A stretch of DNA of 64,000 nucleotides from Streptomyces polyasparticus (GTDB lineage Bacteria; Actinomycetota; Actinomycetes; Streptomycetales; Streptomycetaceae). The notes under the pieces are model-generated. The model saw only the letters and a list, made by a program, of their open reading frames with translations. It did no database searches and was not told where the DNA came from. The DNA lies in contig NZ_JACTVJ010000004.1 in the NCBI RefSeq assembly GCF_014493765.1, positions 248,001-312,000 of the forward strand, written 5' to 3'. This document shows positions 35,538-43,635 of this stretch, in pieces. Position 1 is the first letter of the stretch. Each line of letters begins with the position of its first letter. Both the position numbers and the translations under genes were made by a program.

Positions 35538-35983
35538 CCCCTGAGCTGCGCAGGGCCCGCGCGGCGGACGCCGAGGACCTGGCCGAAGTCTGGCTGCGGT
35601 CGTACGCGGCCGCGCTGCCCGGCGTTCGGCGCGCGCATACGGACTCCGAGGTACGGGACTGGTTCCGCCATGTCGTCGTGCCGCAGCACGAGACCTGGGC
35701 GGCTTCGGCTCCGGACGGGACCGCGGTGGGGCTCCTCGTCCTCGACGGGCCGGAGCTCGACCAGCTGTATCTCGCACCCGAGTGGCGCGGCCGGGGTCTG
35801 GGCGACCGGCTCGTCACCCTCGCCAAGTCCCGCCGCCCGACCGGCCTTTCGCTGTGGACCTTCCAGGTCAACGAGCCCGCCCGCCGCTTCTACGCCCGCC
35901 ATGGCTTCGTGGAACGGGAGCGTACGGACGGCTCGCGCAACGAGGAGAGCGAGCCGGACATCCGGATGACGTGGACCCCCTGA
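35534..35983 (+). CDS. GNAT-family N-acetyltransferase
   Basis: A 149-residue GNAT enzyme. The acetyl-CoA pyrophosphate loop is LYLAPEWRGRGLGDRLV (R-G-R-G-L-G) and the last strands contain FQVNEPARRFYARHGFVE, the usual motif B. It would acetylate an amine or amino-terminal group; the acceptor is unknown. GTG start overlaps the RidA stop codon by four bases, giving translational coupling. After its stop a degenerate 29-bp repeat array begins. Confidence 0.85.
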   Translation: MTPELRRARAADAEDLAEVWLRSYAAALPGVRRAHTDSEVRDWFRHVVVPQHETWAASAPDGTAVGLLVLDGPELDQLYLAPEWRGRGLGDRLVTLAKSRRPTGLSLWTFQVNEPARRFYARHGFVERERTDGSRNEESEPDIRMTWTP

Positions 35984-36413
35984 CGTATGCCGACCCTGCG
36001 ACGGCTCTGCCAAGCCGCCCGCCCCTGCGACGGCTCTGCCAAGCCGCCCGCCCCCGCGACGGCTCTGCCGAGCCGCCCGCCACGTGACGGCTGCGCCAAG
36101 CTCTCCGCCACCGCGAGGGCTGCGCCGACCCTGGACGTGAGCGCTCGGCGCACCCGCCGCCGTGAAGGCTGCGCCGAACTCTCCCCCACCGTGACGGCGG
36201 AGCCGAGCCCAGACGCTCGCGTCTGGCACCGCCCCGCCGGGCCCGGCGGGGGCTCCGCCCCCTGCACCCCCGACACCTCGCCCCCACACGCCCGCCATCC
36301 CCCCGAAGTGGCCTCGGCCCCACCCCGAGGCCGCGCCATCACTCCGAAGCCACACGGACACCCTCAAGCCCGCACCCCACGCACCCCACGCACCCCACCC
36401 ACCCCGCCACCGC
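35984..36413. repeat. Non-coding gap filled by a degenerate 29-bp tandem array
   Basis: No credible gene is present in these 430 bases. From about 35997 units of the type GCGACGGCTCTGCCAAGCCG followed by CCCGCCCC run head to tail with a period of 28-29 bp. The first three are nearly identical and later ones decay towards 36200. The remainder to 36413 is C-rich with Pro/His-like codons in every frame. Confidence 0.75.
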
Positions 36414-37376
36414 CTACCGCCCCGAACCCGCATCCCGATCCCCCGCCGCGAACCGGTCCGTAGCCCTCACCAGCAGATCCCCCACGCCGCCGTCCGCGGT
36501 GTGCCCCACCTCGTCCACCATGGTCAGTTCCGCGTCCGGCCAGGCCGCCGCCAGGCGCCAAGGGGTGCCCACGAGGTTGCCGAAGTCCAGGCCGCCCTGG
36601 ACGAGCGCCGCCGGGATGCCCTTGAGTGCGCCGGCCTCGCGCAGGATCACGCCGTCCTCGCCGAGGAAGTGGCCCTGGCTCCAGTAGTGCGTGATGATCC
36701 GGGCGAAGGCCATCCGGAAGCGCGCGTCCTCGTAGCGCTCCATGGAGCGCGGGGGGCGCCGGGATCGTCGCCGTCTCCCAGTCGCACCAGGCGCGGGCCG
36801 CCCGCTCCCGTATCGCGGCGTCCTCCGAGGCGAGGAGCCGCGCGTAGCCGGTGGCCGGGTCGGGGTCGGGTACGCCGTCCATGAACGCTTCCCACGCCTC
36901 GGGGAAGATCCGCCCCAGCCCTCGCGTGAGCAGGTCCACCTCGACCTGCGTGCCCATGGCCAGACAGGTCAGGACCATCTCGGAGACCCGGTCGGGGTGC
37001 AGCTCGGCATAGCGCAGGCCGAGCACCGATCCCCAGGAGGCACCCCACACCAGCCACTGTTCGATCCCCAGATGCTCGCGCAGCAGCTCCAGGTCGGCGA
37101 TCAGATGGGCCGTCGTATTGACCGAGAGATCGGTGGCGGGGTCGCTCGCGTGCGGCCGTGAGCGTCCGCAGCCGCGCTGGTCGAGCAGCACGATGCGGTA
37201 CGCGGCGGGGTCGAAGAAGCGGCGGGGACGCGGACCGCAGCCGGAGCCGGGGCCGCCGTGCAGCACGACGGCCGGTTTGCCCGAGGGGTTTCCGCAGGCC
37301 TCCCAGTAGATCTCGTTGGCGTCGCCGACGTAGAGCATGCCGTGGTCATAGGTTCGATCTCCGGATACAGGCCCAT
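36414..37376 (-). pseudogene. pip: Proline iminopeptidase gene with two compensating frameshifts
   Basis: The expected 320-residue proline iminopeptidase is spread over two frames. ATG 37376 encodes the usual opening MGLYPEIEP; one base is missing near 37350, and the next frame carries the bulk (GNPSGKPAVVLHGGPGSGCG, catalytic Ser in WGASWGSVLGLRY). An extra G in a six-G run at 36749-36754 (C on the coding strand) then shifts back to the first frame for MERYEDARFRMAFARIITHYW and the C-terminus. The second shift lies between the nucleophile and the catalytic Asp/His, so without correction the enzyme is broken. Two sequencing errors are the main alternative. Confidence 0.75.
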
Positions 37377-37549
37377 GCCCGGCACCGTACCGACGGCTTT
37401 CCACAGGCGTCCCCGGGTTCCCGCCGCATCCGGACCGAAAGTCCCCTCCCTCGACGACCAACGGCACCACGTTCTTACGCGTCCCCGACTTGAGGCTTGT
37501 CTCGGGCTGACACCCCATACAGCCATGAACGAGAACAAGGGTGCCGAGA

Positions 37550-39007
37550 ATGACCGTCACGGAGCAGGGCGCCGCAGTACACGGCAGCGGTGACATCACC
37601 ACGCAGATGAGGGAGTTGGTGGATCTTGTCGGTGGCGCCGGCAATGTCGCCACCGTCAGCCACTGTCTGACCCGGCTCCGGTTCGTCCTGGACGACCCCT
37701 CGCTGCCCGACACGCAGAAGATCAGTCAACTGCCGGCCGTCAAGGGCTCGTTCGCGCAGGGCGGCCAGTTCCAGGTGGTCATCGGCAGCGAGGTCGAGGA
37801 GTTCCACAAGGAGCTCACGGCGCTGCTCGGTGCGCAGGCCGCCGGTTCGAAGGACGAGGCGAAGAAGGCGGCGCGCGCCAACATGGCGTGGTGGGAGCGC
37901 GGCATCTCGCATCTGGCCGAGATCTTCGTGCCGCTGCTGTTCGCGATCATCACCGGCGGTCTGATTCTCGGCGCCCGCAATGTCATCGGCGACATCAAGT
38001 TCGGCGATCGGACGCTCGCCGAGTCGAGCCAGTTCTGGCAGGGCACGTACGACTTCCTGTGGCTGCTCGGCGAGGCCATCTTCCACTTCCTGCCCGTCGG
38101 CGTCTGCTGGGCCACCGTGAAGAAGATGGGCGGCACCGAGATCCTCGGCATCGTCCTCGGCATCACGCTCGTCTCGCCGCAGCTGATGAACGCGTACGCG
38201 ATCGGCACGGACACCCCGAAGGTCTGGGACTTCGGCTTCGCCGAGATCCCGATGGTGGGGTATCAGGCGCAGGTCATCCCGGCCGTGCTCGCCGGTCTCG
38301 CCCTCGCCTTCATCGAGCTCAGGCTGAAGAAGATCGTGCCGAACGCGCTCTACCAGGTGGTCGTCCCGTTCGTGGCGCTCGTCTCCACGGTGCTGCTCGC
38401 CCATGTCGTGCTCGGCCCGCTCGGCCGCGAGCTGGGCGACCTCGTCGGCAACGGCGCGAAGGCGATGCTGACCGGCGGTTTCGCGCCCGTCGGCGCGGTG
38501 GTCTTCGGCTTCTTCTACGCGCCCCTGGTCATCACCGGCATCCACCACACCACCAACGCGGTGGACCTGCAGCTGATGCAGGACATCGGCGGCACTCCGA
38601 TCTGGCCGCTGATCGCGCTCTCCAACATCGCCCAGGCCTCCGCCGTGGTCGGCATGATCATCGTGGCGAAGCGCGGCAAGACCCGTGAACTCGCCGTCCC
38701 GGCCGCGATCTCCGCGTATCTCGGTGTCACCGAGCCCGCGATGTACGGACTGAATCTGCGCTTCAAGTACCCGATGCTGGCCGCCATGATCGGCTCGGCG
38801 TCCGCGGCCCTGATCTGCGGGATCGCGGGAGTGATGGCCAACGGCATCGGTGTCGGCGGGCTGCCGGGCATCCTCTCGATCAAGCCCGAGTACTGGGTCG
38901 TGTACGCCCTCGCGATGGCCGTCGCCATCGCCGTAGCCCTCGCCCTGGTGATCGTGTTCTCGCGCCGTGCCGCCGCCCGCGAGGCCCTCGCGGAGGCCGA
39001 CGCATGA
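37550..39007 (+). CDS. treB: Trehalose-type PTS permease, EIIBC
   Basis: A 485-residue fusion of a IIB domain with the phosphorylatable Cys39 (VSHCLTRLRF) and a IIC domain with about ten membrane helices, including GIHHTTNAVDLQ and the GITEP-like GVTEPAMYG. It belongs to the glucose-sucrose group; the phosphotrehalase gene directly downstream makes trehalose the likely sugar, imported as trehalose 6-phosphate. No IIA domain is attached, so phosphate must come from a separate glucose-type IIA. AAGGG precedes the ATG by nine bases. Its stop overlaps the treC start (ATGA). Confidence 0.88.
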   Translation: MTVTEQGAAVHGSGDITTQMRELVDLVGGAGNVATVSHCLTRLRFVLDDPSLPDTQKISQLPAVKGSFAQGGQFQVVIGSEVEEFHKELTALLGAQAAGSKDEAKKAARANMAWWERGISHLAEIFVPLLFAIITGGLILGARNVIGDIKFGDRTLAESSQFWQGTYDFLWLLGEAIFHFLPVGVCWATVKKMGGTEILGIVLGITLVSPQLMNAYAIGTDTPKVWDFGFAEIPMVGYQAQVIPAVLAGLALAFIELRLKKIVPNALYQVVVPFVALVSTVLLAHVVLGPLGRELGDLVGNGAKAMLTGGFAPVGAVVFGFFYAPLVITGIHHTTNAVDLQLMQDIGGTPIWPLIALSNIAQASAVVGMIIVAKRGKTRELAVPAAISAYLGVTEPAMYGLNLRFKYPMLAAMIGSASAALICGIAGVMANGIGVGGLPGILSIKPEYWVVYALAMAVAIAVALALVIVFSRRAAAREALAEADA

Positions 39008-40677
39008 GCACCGCACCGACGCCTTGGTGGCAGACCGGCACCGTCTACCAGATCTATCCCAAGTCCTTCCAGGACACGACCGGTTCGGGCACGGGCGATC
39101 TGCGCGGAGTGATCCGCCGCCTCGGCCACCTGGCCGAGCTCGGCGTCGATGCGGTCTGGCTGACCCCGGTCTACCGCTCCCCTCAGGTCGACAACGGCTA
39201 CGACGTCGCCGACTACTGCGCCATCGACCCGGCGTACGGCTCGATGGCCGACTTCGACGATCTGGTCACCGCACTGCACGCGCGCGGGATGAAGCTCGTG
39301 ATGGACATGGTGTTCAACCACACCTCCACCGAGCACCCGTGGTTCCGCGCGGCCGTACAGGACCCCGAAGGCCCCTACCGCGACTTCTACATCTGGCGCG
39401 CGCCCGCCCCCGACGGCGGTCCGCCGAACAACTGGCGCTCGAAGTTCGGTGGCAGCGCATGGACTTACGAGCCGGGTTCGGGCGAGTACTACCTGCACCT
39501 GTTCGCGCCCGAGCAGGCCGATATCAACTGGGCGAATCCCAGGGTGCGTTCGGCAGTCCGGGACGTCATCCACTTCTGGGCCCGCAAAGGCGTGGACGGG
39601 GTCAGGCTCGATGTGGTCAACCTGATCTCGAAGACGCAGGGGCTGCCGGACGCCCCGGACACGGACGGCCGCGAGTTCTACACGGACGGCCCCGAGGTCC
39701 ACGCGTATCTCCAGGAACTCAGCGGCAAGGCGCTGCGCCCCTACGGCTTGATGAGCGTCGGCGAGATGTCCTCGACGACCCTGGAGCACTGCCGGCAGTA
39801 CGCGGACGCCTCGGGCCGCGAGCTGTCGATGACGTTCAACTTCCATCACCTGAAGGTGGATTACCCGGGCGGCGACAAGTGGACGGTCGCGCCGCCCGAC
39901 CTCGTCGAGCTGAAGCGGCTTTTCGCGCACTGGCAGCAGGGGATGCACGGCCGGGCGTGGAACGCTCTGTTCTGGTGCAACCACGACCAGCCGCGCATCG
40001 TGTCCCGCTTCGGCGACGACGGCGAGCTGCACGGGCCGAGCGCGAAGATGCTGGCCATGGTGCTGCACGGCATGCAGGGCACTCCGTACGTCTATCAGGG
40101 CGAGGAGTTCGGCATGACGAATCCGGGCTACCGCTCGATCGGCGACTACCGGGACGTGGAGTCGCTCAACCTGTACGAGGAGCGGATCGCGGCCGGCGTA
40201 CCCGAGGCGCGGATCCTCGACGTGCTCGCCGCGAAGTCCCGGGACAACGGCCGGACGCCCATGCAGTGGGACGACACCGTCAACGGCGGCTTCACCACGG
40301 GCACGCCCTGGCTGCGTCCGGCCGGCAACTCCGGTGCGCTGAACGCGGCTTCGGCCGTCAAGGACGAGGACTCCGTCTTCCACACGTACAAGCGCCTGAT
40401 CGCGCTGCGCAAGGAGCTCGACGTCCTCGTGCACGGCGACTACACGGACCTGGATCCGGCCGATCCCCGCGTGTGGTCGTATGTCCGCCGCCATGGCGCC
40501 GACGAGCTGCTCGTCGTCGCCAACTTCTCGGGTACGCCGGTGCCGTGGGACCGTCCCGGCGTCCTCGACGGCGGTGGCTGGCTGCAGCTGCTCACCAACT
40601 ACCCGCAGGCGTCCGGCACTCCGACCTCGGGGACACTGCGGCCGTACCAGGCGGGGATGTGGCTGCGGCGGGGCTGA
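39004..40677 (+). CDS. treC: Trehalose-6-phosphate hydrolase (GH13)
   Basis: A 557-residue alpha-amylase-family enzyme. Conserved region I is DMVFNHTS, the nucleophile Asp202 lies in DGVRLDVVN, the acid/base Glu254 in VGEMSS, and Asp328 in CNHDQPR. The DTTGSGTGDLRG opening is typical of the TreC/oligo-1,6-glucosidase group. Coupling to treB favours cleavage of trehalose 6-phosphate to glucose and glucose 6-phosphate. An oligo-alpha-1,6-glucosidase is the alternative. It overlaps treB by four bases. Confidence 0.87.
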   Translation: MSTAPTPWWQTGTVYQIYPKSFQDTTGSGTGDLRGVIRRLGHLAELGVDAVWLTPVYRSPQVDNGYDVADYCAIDPAYGSMADFDDLVTALHARGMKLVMDMVFNHTSTEHPWFRAAVQDPEGPYRDFYIWRAPAPDGGPPNNWRSKFGGSAWTYEPGSGEYYLHLFAPEQADINWANPRVRSAVRDVIHFWARKGVDGVRLDVVNLISKTQGLPDAPDTDGREFYTDGPEVHAYLQELSGKALRPYGLMSVGEMSSTTLEHCRQYADASGRELSMTFNFHHLKVDYPGGDKWTVAPPDLVELKRLFAHWQQGMHGRAWNALFWCNHDQPRIVSRFGDDGELHGPSAKMLAMVLHGMQGTPYVYQGEEFGMTNPGYRSIGDYRDVESLNLYEERIAAGVPEARILDVLAAKSRDNGRTPMQWDDTVNGGFTTGTPWLRPAGNSGALNAASAVKDEDSVFHTYKRLIALRKELDVLVHGDYTDLDPADPRVWSYVRRHGADELLVVANFSGTPVPWDRPGVLDGGGWLQLLTNYPQASGTPTSGTLRPYQAGMWLRRG

Positions 40678-40731
40678 ACGCCTGAGCGGGGCGCGCCCCC
40701 GTGCGCACCCCGCTCCCCCGTCCCCCTCGCA

Positions 40732-40758
40732 CCTGCCGCGTCCCCCTGACGCGGCAGG
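40732..40758. terminator. Bidirectional terminator between treC and the hydrolase gene
   Basis: A perfect 11-bp stem CCTGCCGCGTC / GACGCGGCAGG with a five-base loop (CCCCT), 54 bases after the treC stop and 10 bases past the end of the convergent hydrolase gene. Confidence 0.82.
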
Positions 40759-40768
40759 AACGGCTCCG

Positions 40769-42145
40769 TCACCGCAGCAGGAACGCCTCCGCGGCCCGCG
40801 CCCCGGCATCGCTGCGCCGCTGCACCGAATGCCCCGCGCCCTCGATCACGGCCAGTTCGCCCTTGGGCGTCTTCGCCGCCAGCTCCTCGGCCCAGACGAC
40901 CGGCGTGGACAGATCGCGGTCGCCGTGAAGCAGCAGCACCGGCATCGTCAGCTTCGTGTGCGGCGGCGCCGGGTTGGGCACCGAGCGCGGCCAGGGCAGA
41001 CACGTCTGCGGAATGCCCTGCTCACCGGCCGTCTTCCGTTCGAACGGCCAGGTGTACGAGGGCTTGATGCCCTGGACGGCCTTGCGCAGCGCCTGTTCCC
41101 TGCCCGCCACGGGAGCCGAGGCGCCGCCCCACGGGAAGCGGGTGTCCGCGCACAGCGTGGCCGCGTGCAGCCCCGCGCTGAACTTGGCCGGCGGGGTTCC
41201 GCTGGGGTCGTTGAAGCCGGCGACCAGGCCGTTCAGATGGGCCGTGTCACCGCCCGCCGCGCTGTGGATGGCGTCCAGGATCCGGAAGTTGGGGTTGTTC
41301 AGCTTCGGGTCGATGATGCTGGCGACGACGAGCATGCCGAAGACCGGCACCCCGTTGTCGTCCCTGCGCACGACCTCCGCCAGATCCTTCGCCGGGTCGA
41401 ATCCGCAGGCCTGTTCCTTGCAGGCGGTCCGCAGCACCGTACGGGCGTGGTGCAGCGAGTCCTCGTACAGCGCGCCGGCCCCGTCGCTCGGCACGACCGA
41501 GTCGAGGACGAGCCGCTTGGTGTGCCGCGGGTACGTCAGCCCGTACTGCGCCGCCGTGAACGTCCCGTACGAGACGCCGTCCAGGGTCATCGACGGCACC
41601 TTCAGGGCGCGGCGCAGATCCTCGAAGTCGGCGACGGTGTCGGCCGTACGGTAGAAGTTCCGGTTCTTGCCGAGGAGTTGGGCGCACTCGTCGACGGCGG
41701 CGCGGCTCGGCGGGGTGGTGTCGCTGCCGCCGACTTCCTTCTGCAGCGTCGGGCAGTCGACGGCCGTGCCGCCCGTGCCGCGCTGGTCGATCATCACGAG
41801 CCGGTAGTCCTTGACGGCCTTGGGCAGCCGCTCGGCCATCGACTTGTAGAACTCCACACCCGGCTGCCCGGGACCACCGGTCAGGAGCAGGAGCACTCCG
41901 CGCGGTGCGTCGGTGTTGTTGCCGGTCGCCACCTGGAGTTTCAGGGTGCCGGGCTGTTTGCCGCTCCGGTCGAGCGGCACCACCAGGTCGGAGCAGGTGA
42001 CGTCGGTGAGTTCAGGGCAGGGCCGCGGGTCGGTCAGGCGCGGCCCGGCCTGCGCCGCTCCCTCCGCCGGCGGTGCGGCGCCGGTGCAGGCCGCGATCGT
42101 GATCAGCGCCGCCGCGAGCAGGCCGGCGCGTCGAGTGTGAGCCAT
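40769..42145 (-). CDS. Secreted lipoprotein alpha/beta hydrolase (tripeptidyl aminopeptidase type)
   Basis: A 458-residue exported hydrolase. A lipobox TIAAC near residue 20 predicts lipid anchoring. The catalytic residues are Ser in GVSYGTFTA, Asp in HGDRDLSTP and His in EGAGHSVQ; LLTGGPGQPG gives the oxyanion hole and MIDQRGTGGT is typical of the SlpD/E-like tripeptidyl aminopeptidases of Streptomyces (MEROPS S33). It would release tri- or short peptides outside the cell. GGGGGA precedes the ATG. Confidence 0.88.
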   Translation of the reverse strand: MAHTRRAGLLAAALITIAACTGAAPPAEGAAQAGPRLTDPRPCPELTDVTCSDLVVPLDRSGKQPGTLKLQVATGNNTDAPRGVLLLLTGGPGQPGVEFYKSMAERLPKAVKDYRLVMIDQRGTGGTAVDCPTLQKEVGGSDTTPPSRAAVDECAQLLGKNRNFYRTADTVADFEDLRRALKVPSMTLDGVSYGTFTAAQYGLTYPRHTKRLVLDSVVPSDGAGALYEDSLHHARTVLRTACKEQACGFDPAKDLAEVVRRDDNGVPVFGMLVVASIIDPKLNNPNFRILDAIHSAAGGDTAHLNGLVAGFNDPSGTPPAKFSAGLHAATLCADTRFPWGGASAPVAGREQALRKAVQGIKPSYTWPFERKTAGEQGIPQTCLPWPRSVPNPAPPHTKLTMPVLLLHGDRDLSTPVVWAEELAAKTPKGELAVIEGAGHSVQRRSDAGARAAEAFLLR

Positions 42146-42228
42146 GAGCGTCCCCCGGGAAGCCGAAGTGCTGTCCGTCGGCCGCCATTCTCGAAGGCCC
42201 CCGGTCGCGCGGCGTTGGACATTCATGC

Positions 42229-43107
42229 TCACTTCACCCGTCCGCACCCGAGCAACTCCCGTACGGCGCTGGGAGGTTCCCCCGTATGGCGGCGCATCAC
42301 CCGGGTCAGATGCGCCTGGTCGGCGAACTCGTACGCGGCCGCGAGGGCCCGCAGACCGCCGCGGCCGTCCTCGATGTCCTGGAGCACGGCCCGGATCCGC
42401 AGCTCGTTGCGGTACTCGGTCAGGGTCCGGCCCGTGACCCGCCGGAACACCCGGCTCAGATGGTGCGGCGAGGCCCCGACGCGGGCGGCCAGCGCGTCGA
42501 GGGAGCCGTTCAGGGACCCGGTGGCGAGGGCCGCGCACACATCGGCGACGAGCCGCTGATGGACCCGTTGCGCGGGCAGCGGCGGCGTGCCGTCATAGCC
42601 CCCGCAGCCGGTGCTCGCGGCCACCTCGTCGAGCAACTGGTGCAGCCGCTCGGCGAGTTCGAAGTCGTCGGTGCCCCGCCGTATCGCGGCCATCAGTGCC
42701 CGGTGGCGCAGGTCGGTGCGGCCCGTGATGACGAGCTTGCGCCGGCCGTCCCCTCCGTCGAAGCGCTCGCCGAAGACCTCCGGGCTCAGCGCGATCTCGG
42801 TCGAGCGGTCACCGGTGCCGAGCGGATGCGCGGTGAACACCTCGTCGCCGGGGCGTACGAGATAGCCGGCGGTCGCGTCCATCCACGACTCCTCGCCCTG
42901 CTGCCGCCACCGGTACGCCCCGGACCGCGAGAGCACCACGCCGTGACCGGTCTTGTAGCCGGGCCCGAAGAAGCCCTTGTGGTCGGTGCAGCACTCGGTG
43001 TCGACCACATGCACCCCGGGCAGCCGCAGCACCCGCCGCCCGCGACCGCCGCGCGCCCGCTGCGCCTCCGTCCACCCGCCGTCCTCGCACAACTCCCGTA
43101 AGCCCAT
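42229..43107 (-). CDS. AraC-family transcriptional regulator
   Basis: A 292-residue regulator: an N-terminal cupin-like sensing domain (about 20-120) and a C-terminal pair of helix-turn-helix motifs, LDALAARVGASPHHLSRVFRR and AAAYEFADQAHLTRVMRRHTG. Its neighbours are a secreted hydrolase and a molybdenum hydroxylase pair, all on the same strand, either of which may be its target. ATG 43107. Confidence 0.88.
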   Translation of the reverse strand: MGLRELCEDGGWTEAQRARGGRGRRVLRLPGVHVVDTECCTDHKGFFGPGYKTGHGVVLSRSGAYRWRQQGEESWMDATAGYLVRPGDEVFTAHPLGTGDRSTEIALSPEVFGERFDGGDGRRKLVITGRTDLRHRALMAAIRRGTDDFELAERLHQLLDEVAASTGCGGYDGTPPLPAQRVHQRLVADVCAALATGSLNGSLDALAARVGASPHHLSRVFRRVTGRTLTEYRNELRIRAVLQDIEDGRGGLRALAAAYEFADQAHLTRVMRRHTGEPPSAVRELLGCGRVK

Positions 43108-43167
43108 GGGCCCACCCCCCGCGCCATCGTGCCGCGCGCGGGGCGGTGCGGGCGAGGTGGCAAGGGG

Positions 43168-43623
43168 TCACATTCTGGCGGCGGCCGCCTTGATGGCCTC
43201 GCGGATACGGACGTACGTACCGCAGCGGCAGACGTTGGCGATCTCGTCGATCTCCGCGTCGGTGGGCTCCGAGGTCCGCTTGAGCAGCGCGACGGCCGCC
43301 ATGATCTGGCCCGGCTGGCAGAACCCGCACTGCGCGACGTCCTGCTCGAGCCACGCCTCCTGTACGGGGTGCAGCCGGTCGCCGTCCGCGAGGCCCTCGA
43401 TGGTGGTGACGGAGCGGCCGGCCACCGCGGCCACGGGTGTGGCGCAGGGGTTGAAGGCCTCGCCGTCGAGATGGCTCGTACAGGCCTTGCAGACATCGAT
43501 TCCGCAGCCGTACTTGGGGCCGCGGATCCCGAGCAGATCGCGCAGCACCCACAGGAGCGGCAGATCGTCGGGGGCGTCGACCGTCACGGTCTCGCCGTTC
43601 ACGGTGAACGTCTGGTCCGGCAT
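43168..43623 (-). CDS. [2Fe-2S] subunit of a molybdenum hydroxylase
   Basis: A 151-residue iron-sulfur subunit of the xanthine dehydrogenase family. The plant-ferredoxin-type cluster is [14 protein letters not shown] plus a fourth Cys (FNPC); the second cluster is [10 protein letters not shown] and CRCGTY. It carries electrons between the molybdenum subunit and an external acceptor. It starts 12 bases after the large-subunit stop, in the order large-small, and there is no FAD subunit, which fits the isoquinoline 1-oxidoreductase (IorAB)-like two-subunit type. Confidence 0.92.
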   Translation of the reverse strand: MPDQTFTVNGETVTVDAPDDLPLLWVLRDLLGIRGPKYGCGIDVCKACTSHLDGEAFNPCATPVAAVAGRSVTTIEGLADGDRLHPVQEAWLEQDVAQCGFCQPGQIMAAVALLKRTSEPTDAEIDEIANVCRCGTYVRIREAIKAAAARM

Positions 43624-43635
43624 GGGTCCAACTCC

